This document shows, one piece after another, positions 27,393-37,249 of a DNA stretch of 64,000 bases. Numbering within the stretch: the stretch's first letter is position 1; each line of letters starts with the position of its first letter. A program made the position numbers and the translations under genes. The notes below the pieces were generated by a model. The model saw only the letters and a program-made list of their open reading frames with translations, did no database searches and had not been told where the DNA came from. The stretch covers positions 1 through 64,000 of the forward strand of contig JAQGHU010000025.1 in assembly GCA_028291515.1 (NCBI GenBank), given 5' to 3'. This DNA comes from Schlesneria sp. Its GTDB lineage: Bacteria; Planctomycetota; Planctomycetia; Planctomycetales; Planctomycetaceae.

Positions 27393-29126
27393 ATGAACGA
27401 AGTGACACCCGACCTGATCGCGCAGATTGCCTCGCGGATGCTGAACGAACTCCCTGGCACGCCGTCCGCTCCCACGGGCATTCCGGAATTACCTTTTGGA
27501 GCAGGTCAGTCGATGCCGCACGTTCCGAGCAGCCCGTCAATGGCATCGGTCACGACGATCGCCCCGACGTCGCAGATGCCATCGCTGCCAGAGATGCCGT
27601 CGCCTAATTCGGGAACGTTTCAAACTCCGATTCCAGGCACTTCACTGCCAGGAATGGCACTACCTTCAATGTCGCTGCCGACTCTGCCATCGCAGATTAC
27701 GTTTCCCTGGTCCGTTGCCGATGTTCCTCAGGGATCAAGCTCAGCGGCAACAGGACAGGCTGGTCAATATGACGGGCTGAAGGCGTTTGTCGAGAAGCTG
27801 CGAAGCACGAACAGTCGCTCACAAGGGGGACTGTGTGCCGAGTCGCCCGAGCAATCGATTCTGCATCGATTGCTCTCAGGGAACAACGCGTTGACCCCAG
27901 CCACCGGAGCCCGTCCCTTTGATGTGGCGTCGATCCGCAAGGACTTTCCGGTCTTGCATCAGCAGGTGCATGGTAAACCGCTGGTCTGGCTCGACAACGC
28001 CGCGACGACTCAAAAGCCGCAGAGCGTGATCGATTCGATCTCGAACTATTACTCGAAGGATAACTCCAACATCCATCGCGGCGCGCACACGCTGGCTGCC
28101 CGATCGACCGATGCTTTCGAACAGGCCCGTGAAAAGGTGCAGCGCTTCATCGGAGCGTCCTCGGCGAAAGAAATCATCTACGTTCGCGGCACGACCGAAG
28201 GGATCAATCTCATCGCCCAGACCTATGGTCGCAAGTTCCTGCAACCGGGCGACGAAATCATTCTGTCGACTCTGGAGCATCATGCGAACATCGTCCCGTG
28301 GCAGATGGTCGCCAAAGAGAAGGGGGCTGTGATTCGCGTGATCCCCGTGAACGATCGCGGCGAGGTCATGCTCCAACAGTATCAGGCTTTGCTGGGCCCT
28401 CGCACTCGATTGGTCTCGCTGGCTCACGCGTCTAACGCCTTGGGCACGATTCTGCCGGTCGTCGAAATGATCCAGATGGCGAAGCGCTTCAACGCCCGAG
28501 TGCTCGTCGATGGTGCTCAGTCGGTGGCTCACCTGCCGGTGAACGTGCAGCAATGGGATGTCGACTTCTTCGTCTTCTCGGGCCACAAGATTTTCGGCCC
28601 GACGGGGATCGGTGCGGTCTTCGCGAAAGAAGAACTGCAAGAAATCATGCCGCCGTGGCAGGGTGGCGGAAACATGATCAAGAACGTCACCTTCGAAGAG
28701 ACCACATACAGCCCACCGCCAGCGAAGTTCGAAGCGGGAACTCCCAACATCGCCGATGCAGTCGGGTTGGGTGCGGCACTCGATTATGTTAATCGGCTCG
28801 GGTTGTCGAACATCGCCAAGTACGAGCATGAGCTGCTGGAATACGGCACTGAAAAGCTACGCGAGATCAACGGACTGCGCTTAATCGGGACCGCTCGCGA
28901 GAAAGTCGGCGTACTGTCATTCGTGCTGCCCAATCGCCGCACAGAAGAAATCGGTCGAGCCTTGGATGCCGAAGGAATCGCCGTTCGTTCAGGCCACCAC
29001 TGTGCTCAGCCATCGCTGCGACGTTTCGGCGTAGAAACAACCGTCAGGCCATCGCTTTCGCTCTATAACACCAAGGACGATCTCGATCGTCTGGCGGATG
29101 CCGTCCGCCGAATTCAGCGAACGTAG
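27393..29126 (+). CDS. SufS-type cysteine desulfurase with long disordered N-terminal leader (encapsulin cargo)
   Basis: The product is 577 aa, about 170 longer than ordinary SufS. Residues 1-20 (MNEVTPDLIAQIASRMLNEL) could form a short helix. Residues 21-125 are low-complexity and rich in Pro, Ser, Met and Thr (LPGMALPSMSLPTLPSQ). Residues 126-175 link to the catalytic domain. That domain begins at about 176 and is complete: DNAATTQKP, the PLP lysine Lys399 in SGHKIFGPTG, and the catalytic Cys537 in RSGHHCAQPSLRRFG. It releases sulfur from cysteine as a persulfide and leaves alanine. Comparable unstructured leaders target desulfurases into family 2 encapsulins. The gene directly follows two shell genes and shares their direction. 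Confidence 0.93.
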   Translation: MNEVTPDLIAQIASRMLNELPGTPSAPTGIPELPFGAGQSMPHVPSSPSMASVTTIAPTSQMPSLPEMPSPNSGTFQTPIPGTSLPGMALPSMSLPTLPSQITFPWSVADVPQGSSSAATGQAGQYDGLKAFVEKLRSTNSRSQGGLCAESPEQSILHRLLSGNNALTPATGARPFDVASIRKDFPVLHQQVHGKPLVWLDNAATTQKPQSVIDSISNYYSKDNSNIHRGAHTLAARSTDAFEQAREKVQRFIGASSAKEIIYVRGTTEGINLIAQTYGRKFLQPGDEIILSTLEHHANIVPWQMVAKEKGAVIRVIPVNDRGEVMLQQYQALLGPRTRLVSLAHASNALGTILPVVEMIQMAKRFNARVLVDGAQSVAHLPVNVQQWDVDFFVFSGHKIFGPTGIGAVFAKEELQEIMPPWQGGGNMIKNVTFEETTYSPPPAKFEAGTPNIADAVGLGAALDYVNRLGLSNIAKYEHELLEYGTEKLREINGLRLIGTAREKVGVLSFVLPNRRTEEIGRALDAEGIAVRSGHHCAQPSLRRFGVETTVRPSLSLYNTKDDLDRLADAVRRIQRT

Positions 29127-29213
29127 CTCCGCAACCCCGCGCAGGCGGGAATCCAGGGAGTCCCTCTTGTTGCGCACGCCATTCAGGTTAGAATCGCCCG
29201 CAAGGATGGGACT

Positions 29214-29621
29214 GTGTATCGATTTGTCACTTGGATACTGATTCTCCATACGCTCCATGCTCCGGTATTCATGCCGGATACGGATGGTGAATGTCGTGGC
29301 GCGCCCATTGAAAGTCTGATCGAAAGTCAGGCATGGCACCCTGTTTTGCTGGGTGTGCGACCTAACGACGATATCGATCGTGGTCCGATCCGAACCGGCG
29401 ATGAACAGGAATCGTCATTTGACGGCTCACAGTTTGGCGACTTGGCAATCCTGGGAAGAGTCGCGACGAACAGCATCAGCAGTGTCCTCTTGTTCCTCGT
29501 CGCTTCATTGCACGAGGAGTTTCGAGTCGAAGGACTTCGCGTCTTTTCTGCCGTCCCTTCGATGCCGCCTCCTGTTGCAGGCCGTTCTGTCTGCGTCTGT
29601 TATTGCATCTGGCGAATATAA
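29214..29621 (+). CDS. Hypothetical protein, GTG start
   Basis: The frame encodes 135 aa from a GTG codon with AAGGATGGGACT just upstream. The first 20 residues are hydrophobic (MYRFVTWILILHTLHAPVFM) and could be a signal peptide or anchor. The middle (DTDGECRGAPIESLIESQAW, then VRPNDDIDRGPIRTG) has normal codon and residue use. The last 30 residues are Cys- and Val-rich and less convincing. No family is recognised. It lies in the 673-bp gap between the desulfurase and the DUF1559 gene and could be a real small exported protein or a chance frame. Confidence 0.4.
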   Translation: MYRFVTWILILHTLHAPVFMPDTDGECRGAPIESLIESQAWHPVLLGVRPNDDIDRGPIRTGDEQESSFDGSQFGDLAILGRVATNSISSVLLFLVASLHEEFRVEGLRVFSAVPSMPPPVAGRSVCVCYCIWRI

Positions 29622-29799
29622 GCCCTGACGACGCGTCTCTGCTTTGCATCGTCACCGCCAGCGGTCGAGTCCGGTCCTACGTACCTCGTTCTCGCTGCGT
29701 GCAGTGTCTTTTCACCCTCGACATGCGCGGATCGAATCTTTGTCGTCCGACGCATCTGCGTGAGGGTCCACGCCAGATCCAGGCTTTCAGGAGCTTTCG

Positions 29800-30732
<933 letters not shown>

Positions 30733-30780
30733 TGATCCTCTATTCATTTGGTCGCCAACTTAGAGCGCATCCTACCTAAC

Positions 30781-30857
30781 TGTGGCGTCCCGCGAACGGA
30801 AACCTACTGTGTCTAACCCATGTTTCAACGCGACACCGAAGTGCGACCCGCACTAAA
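30781..30857 (+). repeat. Dispersed repeat TGTGGCGTCCCGCG...GTCTAACCCATG, copy B
   Basis: Second copy of the element at 27316-27380, with the same order of conserved blocks (TGTGGCGTCCCGCG, GTCTAACCCATG, AACGCGACAC, ACTAAAA). It carries about 12 extra bases (GAAGTGCGACCC) before the last block. It lies immediately upstream of the small lipoprotein gene, whose ribosome-binding site GGAG partly follows the last block. Confidence 0.7.
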
Positions 30858-30871
30858 ATGGAGATTTGACG

Positions 30872-31144
30872 ATGAGATTTCTTCGAGTATTGCTTTACAT
30901 TTTGAGCATCGCTTTCGTTGCCGGATGCGGGGAGTCCATTGGAGAACGAAAGCAACCAATTGCCATGGATAAAGTCCCCGCTGAGATCTTGAAAGTCGCA
31001 CAAGAGAAGTATCCCGAGTTTGTGTTCGACACGGCATTCACAGAAATTGAAGACGGTCAATCAGTCTATGAACTCAAGGGGAAGGCGAAGTCAGGCAAGA
31101 TTATCGAAGTGGAAGTGACTAAGGATGGCAAGATTTTGAAGTAA
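30872..31144 (+). CDS. Small lipoprotein with PepSY-like fold
   Basis: The product is 90 aa, starting MRFLRVLLYILSIAFVAGCG. The signal peptide ends in a lipobox (FVAGC), so the mature protein is anchored through a lipidated Cys20. The mature part is short: VPAEILKVAQEKYPEFVF, then an EIEDGQSVYELKGKAK strand, then GKIIEVEVTKDGKILK. That is the PepSY-like beta-sheet pattern of small periplasmic inhibitors or sensors. ATG 30872 has GGAG 9 nt upstream; the TTG at 30866 is less likely. It stands alone behind repeat copy B. Confidence 0.75.
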   Translation: MRFLRVLLYILSIAFVAGCGESIGERKQPIAMDKVPAEILKVAQEKYPEFVFDTAFTEIEDGQSVYELKGKAKSGKIIEVEVTKDGKILK

Positions 31145-32229
31145 AATTGACACCACAGATAAATGACATCCGATCGTCGCCAGCAGCCGCATGCCTACTT
31201 TCGGATTCAGAACCACAACACAGGATCGTGACCGGCGGGAACCCATTGAACTACGAGACGAGGATTGTTTGGATCCTGAGATGCCCGGACTAACCATTCC
31301 ACGCAACAATTGCGTGGTCCGAGCGTAGCACAGTTTCCGTTGGGCTCGCCCGGGTAAACCGGACGGAGAGCATGTTCTCCGCGGCGGTGTGCTGGTAGCT
31401 TGTGAGTTGTTGGCTCCGTTGGGACAAGCCGGACAAGCCCAACGGAAGCCAGGAAGGGTGTTGCTCATTCACCTAACGCGCTTGCTGTCGGTGGTCGACA
31501 TGACAAACAGTACCACGGTGCCGGGGCTATTACCGGTTTGGGGCTTCGCTTGTGACAGGTGGCACAGCGATATCGTTTGCCTTTGATCGCAGTTTTCGGC
31601 CGCGATTGTTTTCCCGTTCTGACAACGCCTTTTGCCATTTGAAGCTCACTTCTCCTGCATCCAATATCGCCAAGAGATTGATGGATGGTATCGTTGATTC
31701 TACCGCCCCGAAGGGGCACCCTATCGCAGCCCAGGGCAACGCCCTGGGTTCGTATGCCATGCGTTGATGAAGCCCTGAAAGGGCGACCTAATCCTTTCAA
31801 CTAAAATATGGCAAATAGTCCGTCTGGCAGTGATGCACAAGCCGCCAATACTTCTGGCGGCATCCATCACACGAATTGGGTCGCCCTTTCAGGGCTTTAC
31901 AGATTTTCCTGCGGCCAGAACCCAGGGCGTTGCCCTGGGCTACGATAGGCCACGCCTTTGGCGTTCAAGAGACCTCCTTCACTCTGCCTTGGTTAGCGCT
32001 ATTGCGGCCTTCCCTGTGGTCCATGCCTTCTTCATTCGTGCCGATTCGTCAGATTCGTGGGCACGTCGATTAAGAATTCGCAGGCTACCCCAGAATTCTC
32101 TCGGCTTCGCCCATCGTCTATCGCTAAAGTGACGATCCATTTCAAATTGCGGCCACAGGAACGTGGCTGATTGGTGGTTGACTGTTTCCGGCTGGGAGCC
32201 TGAGGCAGCTCAGTCTGGATATCCAACTT
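31145..32229. other. Long intergenic region with inverted palindromic repeat units; no gene seen
   Basis: Over 1 kb has no convincing coding frame. The right part holds two inverted copies of a compound palindromic unit (separate entry, 31704-31968). The left part has scattered short matches such as CCGTTGGG/CCCAACGG around 31335-31445 (an inverted pair, TTCCGTTGGGC and GCCCAACGGAA), suggesting more decayed repeats. Confidence 0.5.
31704..31968. repeat. Inverted pair of compound palindromic units
   Basis: Unit 1 (about 31704-31792) contains in order GCCCCGAAGGGGC, CCCAGGGCAACGCCCTGGG (31730-31748) and GCCCTGAAAGGGC (31772-31784). Unit 2 (about 31874-31968) is its inverted counterpart: GCCCTTTCAGGGC (31883-31895), CCCAGGGCGTTGCCCTGGG (31921-31939), then a third palindrome-like CACGCCTTTGGCGTT. 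The spacing of the palindromes is conserved while the sequence between them has drifted, so the hairpins appear to be what is maintained. Confidence 0.8.
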
Positions 32230-33573
32230 ATGATTCGCCGCCTCGCATTCGTGATCGCCATCGGTCTGTCCACAGTCGTCTCGGCACAAGATGAGTCCCA
32301 GCAGATCAAGCAACAGATTCAGCATCTGCAGCAACAACTGGAAGCGATGGAGAACAATCCTCCCATCAAGCGAAACGTCACGCAGATCGGCGCCGCGCGA
32401 GCTCGCAAGGCGGAGACCGGACTGATGGTCCGTATCTACGATCTTGGCGATCTGTTTGCCGTTGCCCCTCCGTATCCCGCCATGCTGCATAGCGATCTCA
32501 CTCAAGGCCGCAACGTCCTGTTCGAAACGAACTCGATTCCTGTCGCAGGAGCCGGCGGTGGCGGCGGTATGGGCGGAGGAGGCATGGGTGGCGGGATGTT
32601 CAGCGTCACTCCTGGAGCAAGAGCGTTAACAACGGCCGCCACGGTCGCGGGCGCGGCAGCAGGGCAAGTCAGCGGTGGAGCAGGGACGATCAAGTCGTCG
32701 CAGGATGAATTGATCCAGGTGATTCGCGAAACGATTCGGCCCGACCTTTGGAAAGAAGGGGGCAAGATCACCAAGCTGGGCAACGCCTTTGTGATCTCGG
32801 CCGACGAAGACGCCCACGAACAGATTGAAGCTTTGTTGAATCTGTTTCGAGCCCGCTGGGGGACGTTGCGTACGGTCTCTGTACGAGCCTGGTGGATCTC
32901 GCTGGCTGCGGCCGATCTGCGAGCGATGTTGAATACGCCGACGGAAAAGGTGAATCCCGAGGGGCCGCCTGTGTTCGGGGTGATCAGCAACGAAGCTTGG
33001 GAAGAATTGATGCAGATCTGGGAACAACCGCCTGGAAATGACGCTCATCGCCTGCGCTATCAGGCGACAGTCACCGCCTACAACGGTCAGACGGTGAACA
33101 CGATTTCCGGCACGCAAGAACTGACCGTGTCGAACATCGAACCGGTCGTCACCCAAGGTGAAAGTGGCGCGGAGCAGGGTCAAATCGGTTATCGCCCCAT
33201 CGTCTCGATGGTCCAGCAAGGCTTGGCCTTCCAGGTCACTCCAGTCACAAACGTCAGCGGGAAGACCGTGTTGCTCGATGTCCACAGTCGCCTCTCGCTC
33301 CCCGCGGAAAGTGCGGAAACCGAGCCTCCTCGGAAGAAGGGCGACGCGGTGTTGCCAGAAGATGTCGTCCGCCCGATCGATCGCCGCAAGCTGAACATCC
33401 AGCGTCTCTCAACCACAGCGCGAGTCCCCGTCGACCGCCCGTATTTGATCGGCGGCATGTCGCTTGCTGCACCAGAAACCGATGGGATGCAGCTCTACTT
33501 GTTTGTGAAAGTCAGTGTGCAAGAACTGCGAAACGACCAGGAACCCGCCGAGGACAAAGGCGAAGCCAAGTAG
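32230..33573 (+). CDS. Secreted secretin-like protein with Gly-rich linker
   Basis: The product is 447 aa. A signal peptide (MIRRLAFVIAIGLSTVVSAQ) is followed by a Gln-rich coiled-coil segment (residues about 22-45, QQIKQQIQHLQQQLEAME). A Gly/Met-rich linker (residues 104-120) comes next. The region DELIQVIRETIRPDLWK..GNAFVISADEDAHEQIEALL resembles the short N-domains of secretin and TonB-dependent proteins. The C-terminal half is beta-rich (FQVTPVTNVSGKTVLLDVHSRLS; YLIGGMSLAAPETDGMQLYLFVKV), recalling a secretin core. No other secretion gene is next to it, so the assignment to a pore remains inference. Confidence 0.65.
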   Translation: MIRRLAFVIAIGLSTVVSAQDESQQIKQQIQHLQQQLEAMENNPPIKRNVTQIGAARARKAETGLMVRIYDLGDLFAVAPPYPAMLHSDLTQGRNVLFETNSIPVAGAGGGGGMGGGGMGGGMFSVTPGARALTTAATVAGAAAGQVSGGAGTIKSSQDELIQVIRETIRPDLWKEGGKITKLGNAFVISADEDAHEQIEALLNLFRARWGTLRTVSVRAWWISLAAADLRAMLNTPTEKVNPEGPPVFGVISNEAWEELMQIWEQPPGNDAHRLRYQATVTAYNGQTVNTISGTQELTVSNIEPVVTQGESGAEQGQIGYRPIVSMVQQGLAFQVTPVTNVSGKTVLLDVHSRLSLPAESAETEPPRKKGDAVLPEDVVRPIDRRKLNIQRLSTTARVPVDRPYLIGGMSLAAPETDGMQLYLFVKVSVQELRNDQEPAEDKGEAK

Positions 33574-33667
33574 TGATGCCCTTGGGAAAACGCGGCCGCT
33601 CATTGGGCCGCGTTCTCCCCGTGGCTATTTCTTACGTCACCGTACCTCATCTCGTTCATGCAGCGAT

Positions 33668-34411
33668 TTATGGACACTCGCTACGTTCCCAGTCGCCAGT
33701 GATGGAATCACGACTCGCCTGCCAGCCTCGCGGCAGATCGGCGATCGATGCGACGGAAGCATCCATCGCAAGGATCGTTTCCAGGCTAACCAGCTTTCCG
33801 TCCTCGGTCTTGCTGGTCGTCCCGCACAGGAACTGCCAGTCGTCGTCCTCGGAATGGACAACGAGCGAAATCGGCTGCGTTCCATCAATGACGGGCCTGG
33901 TCGTGAAGGCCATTCGATTCTTGCCCTCGCAGAATGGCCAAGCGTCCTCTTCCGACAAGATCGGCTGTCGCTGTTGGACCGTGGGATTACAGTGGCGATC
34001 CCACGGAAACCGATGCTCCTTGTCAGGCCAGAAACACTGCAGGACGGCGAAGGGGCTTGGACGATAGAACCAATTCGCGCAACCGAGATAGTCGGGATAC
34101 GCCTTGGCCGGAATCGTGCGGAAGACGCACGAGTAGCCGTTCAGAATCTGGTCGCTCTCATGCCAGTCCTGAAAAGCCGAGCCCTTTTGAACGACCTCGC
34201 CGATCGTATTGATGATGTACATCATCGTCTCGGCATCATTCAGCCCGAAAACAATAATTTCCGGGTGATCGAATGTCTGCTGCAGTCCCACCGAATACGC
34301 AAACGCAGGCCCGCTCTCGTCGGCTTCGACACCGACGACATGCCAGCCATGCTCACGGATATCATCGATCACACGCTGTTCGTCGGGGTCGTCGCTTTTT
34401 TCACGGACCAT
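33668..34411 (-). CDS. DUF4262 protein with Imm33-like C-terminal region
   Basis: The product is 247 aa. The first 150 residues match DUF4262: DIREHGWHVVGVEAD, PAFAYSVGLQQTFDHPEIIVFGL and WFYRPSPFAVLQCFWPDK. From about residue 170 a second segment follows (TRPVIDGTQPISLVVHSEDD, then WQFLCGTTS, DASVASIADLPRGWQASR). This resembles DUF2185/Imm33-type domains seen in immunity proteins. Such fusions occur in scattered bacteria, sometimes near toxin loci; no toxin is visible here. It is probably cytoplasmic. The gene is 33 bp from the downstream end of the permease gene region and read in the same direction. Confidence 0.75.
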   Translation of the reverse strand: MVREKSDDPDEQRVIDDIREHGWHVVGVEADESGPAFAYSVGLQQTFDHPEIIVFGLNDAETMMYIINTIGEVVQKGSAFQDWHESDQILNGYSCVFRTIPAKAYPDYLGCANWFYRPSPFAVLQCFWPDKEHRFPWDRHCNPTVQQRQPILSEEDAWPFCEGKNRMAFTTRPVIDGTQPISLVVHSEDDDWQFLCGTTSKTEDGKLVSLETILAMDASVASIADLPRGWQASRDSITGDWERSECP

Positions 34412-34444
34412 GCGTAATTCCGTTTGTCGGATGCGTGTTCGAAC

Positions 34445-35704
34445 TCAACTGGCCGTCTTGCGTTGTCGCAACTGATCGACGGTGACGGCCGCAATAATAA
34501 TAATCCCGAGGATCATGTCCTGGATCGGATTTGTCAGTCCCAGGGCCGTGCAGCCGCTCGTGATGACCGACATGATCAAGGCACCCGTTAACGTCCCGAT
34601 CACGGTACCCCGGCCGCCGTTCAAGCTGCCGCCGCCAATGACGACCGAAGCGATGACTTTCAGTTCCAGGCCCGATCCCGATGTCGGATTCCCCACAGTC
34701 AGTCGAGAAAACTGGTACAGCCCCGCGATACCGACAAACAGACCGCTAATGGTGTAGATCGCGATCTTGTTCCAATAAACATTGATCCCGCACAGTCTGG
34801 CCGTCGCTTCATTGGAACCCAGCGCGAACACGTAGCGACCGAAGACCGTGTAATGCAGTACCGCTGCCAGCAGTCCGGCCAGCAGCAGCGTCAACCAGAT
34901 CCCCGAAGGAAGCCCCAACCACAACGCTTGCGGGCGAACGCTGAGTAATTCGCCGAACCAGTATGGAACCTGAGTCCCATTGTCCGGCCGGACAGTTGTT
35001 TCCGAAGCCGCGATCTTCGCGAGGCCCAGATAGAGCTGCATCGTTCCCAGCGTCACGATAAATGGAACCAGCCGCAGATAGCTGACGAGAGCACCGTTAA
35101 TCAGTCCGCATATGGAACCACAAGCGATGGTAATCGCGACCACCACGAGTGATGTCCATAGGGCCGCTGTTCGATACGGTTTCGACAACTCGCGAATCTC
35201 TCCCACCAGCTTGTCCCGTTCCTGCTCCAGCGGTTTGCGTTCCTCGGCCGACTTGGATTGAGCTGAATCAAGTTGTTTGGTGACGCGCTCCAGTTCCGTC
35301 TTGGTAGCGGTAAGCGGCTTCATGACGACACTCAGCGGCCGCATCCCGACGACACGCGTGGCGACATCCTCTTTCAGCGACCAGGCCAGCACCGTCGCGC
35401 AGAGGGCAATCGAGGTTCCCACCGACAGGTCGATGCCCCCCGCAATCACGATGATTGTCATCCCCAGGGCCGCCACGGCGACAGTCGCCGTCTGCGCGGC
35501 CACCGTACGAAAACTTCTGGACGTCGCGAACGACGCTTTCTCACCATTCATCGCTCGATCGGCGACGCAGAACAGAACCGTCACAAAGATCAGCGCCAGA
35601 AACGGCCGTAAAAAATCGAGGAAGGCCCGGAGTTGCTGCCGAGCCATGATCTGGGCGGAAGACGTTTCCGGAGAGCCGGACTGAGAATCGCGAGGTGTCG
35701 TCAT
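34445..35704 (-). CDS. ABC transporter permease, ribose/sugar (RbsC) type, with extra coiled-coil insertion
   Basis: The product is 419 aa. Segments typical of RbsC-like permeases are present: [69 protein letters not shown] and [25 protein letters not shown]. Between the early and later membrane helices, residues about 150-205 form a charged insertion ([20 protein letters not shown], then [16 protein letters not shown]) that would form a coiled coil and is absent from ordinary permeases. No ATPase or binding-protein gene is in the window, so its partners are encoded elsewhere. The start at 35704 gives [12 protein letters not shown]. Confidence 0.85.
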   Translation of the reverse strand: MTTPRDSQSGSPETSSAQIMARQQLRAFLDFLRPFLALIFVTVLFCVADRAMNGEKASFATSRSFRTVAAQTATVAVAALGMTIIVIAGGIDLSVGTSIALCATVLAWSLKEDVATRVVGMRPLSVVMKPLTATKTELERVTKQLDSAQSKSAEERKPLEQERDKLVGEIRELSKPYRTAALWTSLVVVAITIACGSICGLINGALVSYLRLVPFIVTLGTMQLYLGLAKIAASETTVRPDNGTQVPYWFGELLSVRPQALWLGLPSGIWLTLLLAGLLAAVLHYTVFGRYVFALGSNEATARLCGINVYWNKIAIYTISGLFVGIAGLYQFSRLTVGNPTSGSGLELKVIASVVIGGGSLNGGRGTVIGTLTGALIMSVITSGCTALGLTNPIQDMILGIIIIAAVTVDQLRQRKTAS

Positions 35705-35927
35705 GGCGGCGTAAGGTCGTCCTGTGGAGAGCCGAGCGAGCTGAAAGACAGGCGAACGAAAGCGTTCGAGAATAGAAGAGCAGAAAGTAACGCTTTTTCC
35801 TGACGGTGACCACTCGCCGCGACTTGCCGAAGTGGTCGATGTTGCGAAACCGGCGAACATTCGGCAAAGTCGCCGTCATCGGTGGCCAAAACCGGCCAGG
35901 GATCTCGACTACGGACTCGGACGCATC

Positions 35928-37127
35928 ATGACCAATCACAATTCAACGGAACCTCAACCCTCGGAAGCAACCCTGGCAGCGCGCGGCGGCTGGACCGAAC
36001 CCTTCACGACACGGACCAGTTCACCGCCGGTCTACATGACAACCGCGTTCGACATCGAATCGCTCGAACAACTCGATGCGGTCACCGGCGGGCGCGAGAA
36101 GGGCTACATCTACACGCGGGATGGCAATCCCAATCACGAAGCCTTCGCCAACGATGTCGCTCGCCTGGAAGGGGCCGACGCCGGTGTCGTCACCGCCTCA
36201 GGAATGGGGGCGCTGACCGCCGTCCTGATGGCAATGGTCCAATCGGGTGATCACGTCCTGGCGGCGCGAGTCCTCTACGGTCGAACCGGACAGCTACTGA
36301 ACCACATGGTCGCCTCGTTCGGCTTGAAGGTCACCTATTTCGACGTGGCCAACGTGGATTCGCTGAAGCAGGCCATCACACCTCAAACAAAGCTCTGCAT
36401 CGTCGAATCGATCTCCAACCCTCTGCTGGAAGTCGCGAACCTCCCCGAGATTGTCGCGGCACTCAAAGGCGTTCCGCTGCTGGTCGACAGCACGTTTGGA
36501 ACCCCCTGTCTGATTCGACCGATCGAACACGGAGCCACATTAGTCTGGCACAGTGTCTCCAAGTATCTGAACGGTCACGGTGACGTCATGGCCGGCGTCG
36601 TCGTGGGCCCCTACACCCTGATCCGCAAAATCCGAGCGATGTCCAGCCTGTACGGAGTGAACACCAACCCCTTCGAAAGCTGGCTCGCCTCACGAGGTCT
36701 GCGAACCCTCCCGCTCCGCATGGAACGCGTCTCGCAAACCGCAACACAGATCGCGAGGTTCCTCCAATCTCAGCCGCAAGTCACGCGAGTCTTCTATCCC
36801 GGTCTGGAAGATCATCCCGACTATGCACTCGCCCAGCGACTGTTGCCAAAAGGCTGCGGCGGCATGCTGGCCTTCGATCTGGCCGGCGGCCGAGCAGCCG
36901 TCGACTCCCTGTTCCGAGCACTGGCCCACGTCATTCCATTCTCGCCGACATTGGCCGACGCCAGATCAACCGTTTCGTACCCCGCAGGCACCTCCCACAA
37001 ATTCATGACCGCCGCCGAACGATCCGAATACGGCATCGGCGACGGTCTGGTCCGACTGTCGATCGGCTTAGAAGACCCCGCCGACCTCCAGTCAGATCTA
37101 ACCAAGGGCCTGGCTGCTTGCACGTAG
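35928..37127 (+). CDS. Cys/Met-metabolism PLP enzyme (cystathionine gamma-synthase/lyase or O-acetylhomoserine sulfhydrylase type)
   Basis: The product is 399 aa. Fold-type I gamma-family motifs are complete: YIYTRDGNPNHEAF, ASGMGALTAVLMAM, SISNPLLEVANLPEI, VDSTFGTPCLIRPIEHGA and the PLP lysine in HSVSKYLNGHGDVMAG. The end (DGLVRLSIGLEDPADL) is canonical. The exact reaction within the family cannot be decided by eye. ATG 35928 starts at MTNHNSTEPQ; the frame is open upstream to 35832, but those residues overlap the divergent promoter region and look non-coding. Together with cysK, the desulfurase and the serine acetyltransferase it adds to the sulfur amino acid theme of the window. Confidence 0.85.
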   Translation: MTNHNSTEPQPSEATLAARGGWTEPFTTRTSSPPVYMTTAFDIESLEQLDAVTGGREKGYIYTRDGNPNHEAFANDVARLEGADAGVVTASGMGALTAVLMAMVQSGDHVLAARVLYGRTGQLLNHMVASFGLKVTYFDVANVDSLKQAITPQTKLCIVESISNPLLEVANLPEIVAALKGVPLLVDSTFGTPCLIRPIEHGATLVWHSVSKYLNGHGDVMAGVVVGPYTLIRKIRAMSSLYGVNTNPFESWLASRGLRTLPLRMERVSQTATQIARFLQSQPQVTRVFYPGLEDHPDYALAQRLLPKGCGGMLAFDLAGGRAAVDSLFRALAHVIPFSPTLADARSTVSYPAGTSHKFMTAAERSEYGIGDGLVRLSIGLEDPADLQSDLTKGLAACT

Positions 37128-37188
37128 GGCGTGTGCAGTCTTCGGAACACGCCATCACACACCACGGCCGGATTCTTCAAAAACATCT

Positions 37189-37218
37189 CTTGATCCCGGC
37201 CGATAGTTGCATATACAA
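37189..37218 (+). promoter_or_regulatory. Promoter with operator palindrome TTGCATATACAA upstream of marR
   Basis: TTGATC at 37190-37195 and TACAAT near 37213-37218 are about 18 bp apart and form a plausible promoter. The near-palindrome TTGCATATACAA (37207-37218) covers the -10 box. The same motif, as the perfect palindrome TTGCATATGCAA, recurs at 37728-37739 after the MarR gene. A regulator bound here would block its own transcription, the usual MarR arrangement. Confidence 0.6.
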
Positions 37219-37249
37219 TGTGATTGACGGGCAACGGCAGCGTATTTCC

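Noticed and set aside
27876-28829. 317-residue minus-strand ORF
   Set aside because: It is antisense to the catalytic domain of the desulfurase and reflects its codon bias.
29136-29150. CCCGC-GCAG-GCGGG hairpin after the desulfurase gene as its terminator
   Set aside because: The stem is short and no T-run follows, so it is not convincing as a Rho-independent terminator.
31704-31968. CRISPR-like array
   Set aside because: There are only two units, in inverted orientation, without regular spacers or cas genes; they are palindromic repeats.
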